Positions 44,607-47,102 of a DNA stretch of 47,102 nt are shown here, piece by piece (the first letter of the stretch is position 1; each line of letters opens with the position of its first letter). Where the stretch lies: contig NZ_JANIBK010000020.1 of assembly GCF_024505165.1 (NCBI RefSeq), forward strand, positions 1 to 47,102, given 5' to 3'. Made by a program: the position numbers and the translations under genes. Under the pieces are notes generated by a model that was not told the DNA's origin, made no database searches, and saw nothing but the letters and a program-made list of their open reading frames with translations. This DNA is from Methylomonas rivi (lineage in GTDB: Bacteria; Pseudomonadota; Gammaproteobacteria; Methylococcales; Methylomonadaceae).

Positions 44607-46039
44607 CAACCAACGACATCGTCGGCAAACTCTGGAACCTCTGCAACATCCTCAAGGATGACGGCGTGACTTATCATCAATACGTCACCGAACTGACCTA
44701 TCTGCTGTTTCTAAAAATGGCGATGGAAACCGGCAGCGAAGAGCAACTGCCAGAAGGCTACCGCTGGGCGGATTTGGAAAGCCGCGCGGCACCGGACCGG
44801 CTGGAATTTTACAAAATCCTGCTGATTCACCTGGGTACCCATGGCTCGAATCTGGTGCAAGAAATTTTCGCCAACGCCAGCAGCTTCATCAAAAAACCGG
44901 CCACCTTATCTTCGTTGGTCGCGGAAATCGACAAACTGGATTGGTACAGCGTGCATCGTGAAGACCTAGGCGACTTATACGAAGGTTTGCTGGAAAAAAA
45001 CGCCAACGAGAAAAAGTCCGGTGCCGGTCAATACTTTACGCCGCGCGCCTTGATCAACAGCATGGTGCGGGTGATGCAACCCACACTCGCCGACACCATT
45101 CAAGACCCTGCTGCCGGCACCGGCGGTTTCTTGATTGCCGCCAATCATTATTTGCGTACTCATAACGACTTTGATGCACTCACTGACAGCCAGCAACGCA
45201 AATACCGCAACAGCACCTTTTTCGGTATGGAGCATGTGCAGGACACCCACCGTTTAGCGTTGATGAACTTGATGTTGCATGGCATCGACGGTGGCATTCG
45301 TTATGGCGATACCCTCAGCCCGGAAGGTCAAGCCTTACCCACAGCGTCGCTGATTTTGACCAATCCACCCTTTGGCACCAAGAAAGGTGGCGGTTTGCCC
45401 AGTCGTGACGATTTCACCTATCCGACCAGCAACAAGCAATTCTGCTTCTTGCAGCATATCTATCGCGGTTTGCAGCCGGGTGGCCGCGCTGCCGTGGTAT
45501 TGCCGGATAACGTGCTGTTCGAATCCAACGTCGGCACCGACATCCGCCGCGACCTAATGGACAAATGCTACCTGCACACCATCCTGCGTTTGCCCACCGG
45601 CATCTTTTACGCCCAGGGCGTGAAAACCAACGTGCTGTTTTTCACCCGCGGCGACAGCGACAAAGGCAATACGAAAGAAGTCTGGGTGTACGACCTGCGC
45701 GCCAACATGCCGCAATTCGGCAAGCGCACTCAACTGACCGAACAGCATTTTGCCGAGTTTGAAGAAGCATTTGGCAATGATCCGTTAGCGACGTCCACCA
45801 GCTTGGCCAAACGTATCGACCAAGGCGAATCCGGACGTTTCCGCAAATTTACCCGCGAACAAATTGCCGAACGCGGTGACAGTTTGGACATCAGCTGGCT
45901 GAAAGATGACAGTGCCACCGAAGCCCAAGATTTACCGGAACCCGCCGAATTGGCCCAGGAAGCGATGAACGAACTGGATGCAGCGATGGAGGAATTGCGG
46001 GGGATTTTGGAGGAATTGGGCATGGAGGAAGCGGTTTGA
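44603..46039 (+). CDS. hsdM: Type I restriction enzyme methyltransferase M subunit
   Basis: 478 residues from the ATG at 44603, overlapping the toxin stop. N-terminal helical HsdM domain (ILKDDGVTYHQYVTELTYLLFLKM), linker SGAGQYFTPRALI, SAM-binding DPAAGTGGFLIAA and catalytic NPPFGTKKGG motifs, with C-terminal acidic helices. It adds methyl groups to adenines in the HsdS target and protects host DNA. Start upstream frame to 44558 is shadow of the PIN gene. Confidence 0.95.
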   Translation: MTTNDIVGKLWNLCNILKDDGVTYHQYVTELTYLLFLKMAMETGSEEQLPEGYRWADLESRAAPDRLEFYKILLIHLGTHGSNLVQEIFANASSFIKKPATLSSLVAEIDKLDWYSVHREDLGDLYEGLLEKNANEKKSGAGQYFTPRALINSMVRVMQPTLADTIQDPAAGTGGFLIAANHYLRTHNDFDALTDSQQRKYRNSTFFGMEHVQDTHRLALMNLMLHGIDGGIRYGDTLSPEGQALPTASLILTNPPFGTKKGGGLPSRDDFTYPTSNKQFCFLQHIYRGLQPGGRAAVVLPDNVLFESNVGTDIRRDLMDKCYLHTILRLPTGIFYAQGVKTNVLFFTRGDSDKGNTKEVWVYDLRANMPQFGKRTQLTEQHFAEFEEAFGNDPLATSTSLAKRIDQGESGRFRKFTREQIAERGDSLDISWLKDDSATEAQDLPEPAELAQEAMNELDAAMEELRGILEELGMEEAV

Positions 46040-46509
46040 TATTACCCTACGACAAACGCCTGAAAACCAATGCCCGCCAATTGCGCGGCGATATGACCGA
46101 TGCTGAACAAAAACTTTGGTACCGTCTGCGCCGCAAGCAGATCAACGGCTGGCAGTTTTACCGACAAAAGCCGATAGGTCCTTACATCGTCGATTTTTAT
46201 TGCCCTGCCGCGAACTTGGTGATCGAAATTGACGGTAGTCAGCATTTTGAAGCCGAGCATCAGTTGGCGGACCAAAAACGCGACGAGTATATTAATCAAC
46301 TGGGCTTGCAGGTATTGCGGTTTGATAATCGGCAGGTGTTGTTGGAAACGGATGCGGTGGTGGAGGTGATTCGTAAATCCCCCCCTAACCCCCCTTTTTC
46401 AAAGGGGGGAGTCCCCCAATCCCCAGTAGCCTCGATACCCCCCTTTGAAAAAGGGGGGCCAGGGGGGATTCGTCCGAATAACACCGGCAACGGCAAGGAG
46501 CCATCATGA
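46036..46509 (+). CDS. DUF559 (Vsr-like) endonuclease-domain protein
   Basis: 157 residues starting at TTG (46036), overlapping the hsdM stop. LKTNARQLRGDMTDAEQKLW, QFYRQKPIGPYIVDFYCP and NLVIEIDGSQHFE (the PD-(D/E)xK type core) are typical of DUF559. The last about 45 residues are encoded by a repetitive palindrome (46376-46470) and read SPPNPPFSKGG-like, so they are not ancestral protein. In other genomes DUF559 genes often lie in restriction operons; role unproven. Confidence 0.85.
   Translation: MILPYDKRLKTNARQLRGDMTDAEQKLWYRLRRKQINGWQFYRQKPIGPYIVDFYCPAANLVIEIDGSQHFEAEHQLADQKRDEYINQLGLQVLRFDNRQVLLETDAVVEVIRKSPPNPPFSKGGVPQSPVASIPPFEKGGPGGIRPNNTGNGKEPS
46376..46470. repeat. CCCCCCTTTTT/AAAGGGGGG palindromic repeat inside the DUF559 gene
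   Basis: Two inverted copies of aatccccc...ccccctttttcaaagggggg face each other across about 25 bases. The unit is a widespread intergenic palindrome; here it supplies the 3' end of an open reading frame. Confidence 0.85.
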
Positions 46510-47102
46510 GCAAATTGCCGGATGGCTGGTGCCTTGTGGAGATTGGTCAAATCACGACTGACGCAAATCAAACCATTCCAGAACCAGGGGAGCATTTTCG
46601 CTACATCGACATCGGTTCGGTAAACCGGGTAAAAAAGTGCATCGAAACTCCTGAAATCTTGACAGGAGAAAATGCGCCCAGTCGAGCCAGAAAACGATTA
46701 CGGGCCAATGATGTATTGGTATCGATGACTCGGCCAAATCTGAATGCGGTTGCTATGGTTAACGACGATTTGGACAATCAAATTGCATCTACCGGTTTCG
46801 ATGTATTGCGAGCTGTCGAAGTTGATCCTCGTTGGCTGTTCAACGTGGTGAGAACCGAAGCATTCGTTGAAAAAATGAGTGCCTTGGTTCAAGGCGCGTT
46901 ATATCCGGCGATTAGAGCAAAAGATATACGGAGTTTCCCCGTTCCACTTCCTCCCCTCAACGAACAAAAACGCATCGCCGACAAACTCGATGCCGTGCTG
47001 GCTCGGGTAGATGCCTGCCGCGACCGCCTCAACAGCATTCCCGTCATCCTCAAACGTTTTCGGCAATCGGTGCTTTCAGCAGCTACTTCAGGAGCATTAA
47101 CT
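46506..47102 (+). CDS. hsdS: Type I restriction enzyme specificity S subunit (5' part)
   Basis: 199 codons to the window edge. Opening MSKLPDGWCLVEIGQI, first target-recognition domain (about 1-150), then FPVPLPPLNEQKRIADKLDAVLARVDACRDRL, the conserved helix that spaces the two recognition domains. The ATG has an AAGGAG site and overlaps the DUF559 stop. The second recognition domain must lie beyond the window. It sets the DNA target for HsdM and HsdR. Confidence 0.92.
   Translation, partial: MSKLPDGWCLVEIGQITTDANQTIPEPGEHFRYIDIGSVNRVKKCIETPEILTGENAPSRARKRLRANDVLVSMTRPNLNAVAMVNDDLDNQIASTGFDVLRAVEVDPRWLFNVVRTEAFVEKMSALVQGALYPAIRAKDIRSFPVPLPPLNEQKRIADKLDAVLARVDACRDRLNSIPVILKRFRQSVLSAATSGALT

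Overview
The window reads as a chromosomal segment of a nitrogen-fixing gammaproteobacterium. The nif gene order, the proteobacterial dsbD-aroQ-accB synteny and the GC-rich, hairpin-rich intergenic DNA fit a gammaproteobacterial methanotroph (Methylomonas/Methylococcales-like). That genus-level guess is inference: no methane-oxidation gene lies in the window.

Layout. (1) 1-8.7 kb, housekeeping: a leftward cutA-dsbD-tlpA-aroQ-accB series, then fxsA, a small membrane protein, uvrD, a decayed GNAT gene, a membrane protein and a glutathione peroxidase. (2) 8.8-16.5 kb, leftward nif operon: nifH-nifD-nifK-nifT-ferredoxin-DUF6129-LRV protein-320-aa protein, driven by a sigma-54 promoter with an upstream NifA-type site. 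A secreted triple-repeat protein follows it. The nifH/D, nifD/K and nifK/T gaps each carry a palindromic REP-like element. (3) 16.7-21.8 kb, non-nif insert: a broken REP-associated transposase (RAYT) flanked by REP copies of the type found in the nif operon, then phzF-like, DUF805-like, PPOX, PilZ and aldo/keto reductase genes. (4) 21.9-31.0 kb, rightward nif operon: sigma-54 promoter and NifA-type site, nifE-nifN-nifX-DUF269-CCE_0567/DUF683-fdxB, a 601-bp inverted-repeat element, then a tightly coupled tail (2Fe-2S ferredoxin, TPR protein, two unknown small proteins, a DUF364-type protein, and a GlcF-like iron-sulfur protein). (5) 31.0-38.3 kb, cyclic-di-GMP block: a winged-helix-PAS-GGDEF-EAL protein, a MASE1-PAS-GGDEF-EAL protein and an HD-GYP protein. 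(6) 38.4-47.1 kb, defence island: a DUF4062/NB-ARC STAND protein cut off by an IS21 remnant, then a type I restriction operon hsdR-(AbrB antitoxin)-(PIN toxin)-hsdM-(DUF559 nuclease)-hsdS, with hsdS running off the window.

How the genes work together: NifHDK form nitrogenase; NifE, NifN, NifX and the small nif-associated proteins build or carry its FeMo-cofactor; the ferredoxins are candidate electron donors. Both nif operons would be switched on together by NifA and sigma-54. The most rewarding things to examine are the nif accessory tail, the REP hairpins inside nifHDKT together with their decayed RAYT, the 601-bp element inside the second nif operon, the secreted AYGPAIHSY-repeat protein, the DNA-binding GGDEF-EAL protein, and the toxin-antitoxin pair inside the hsd operon.
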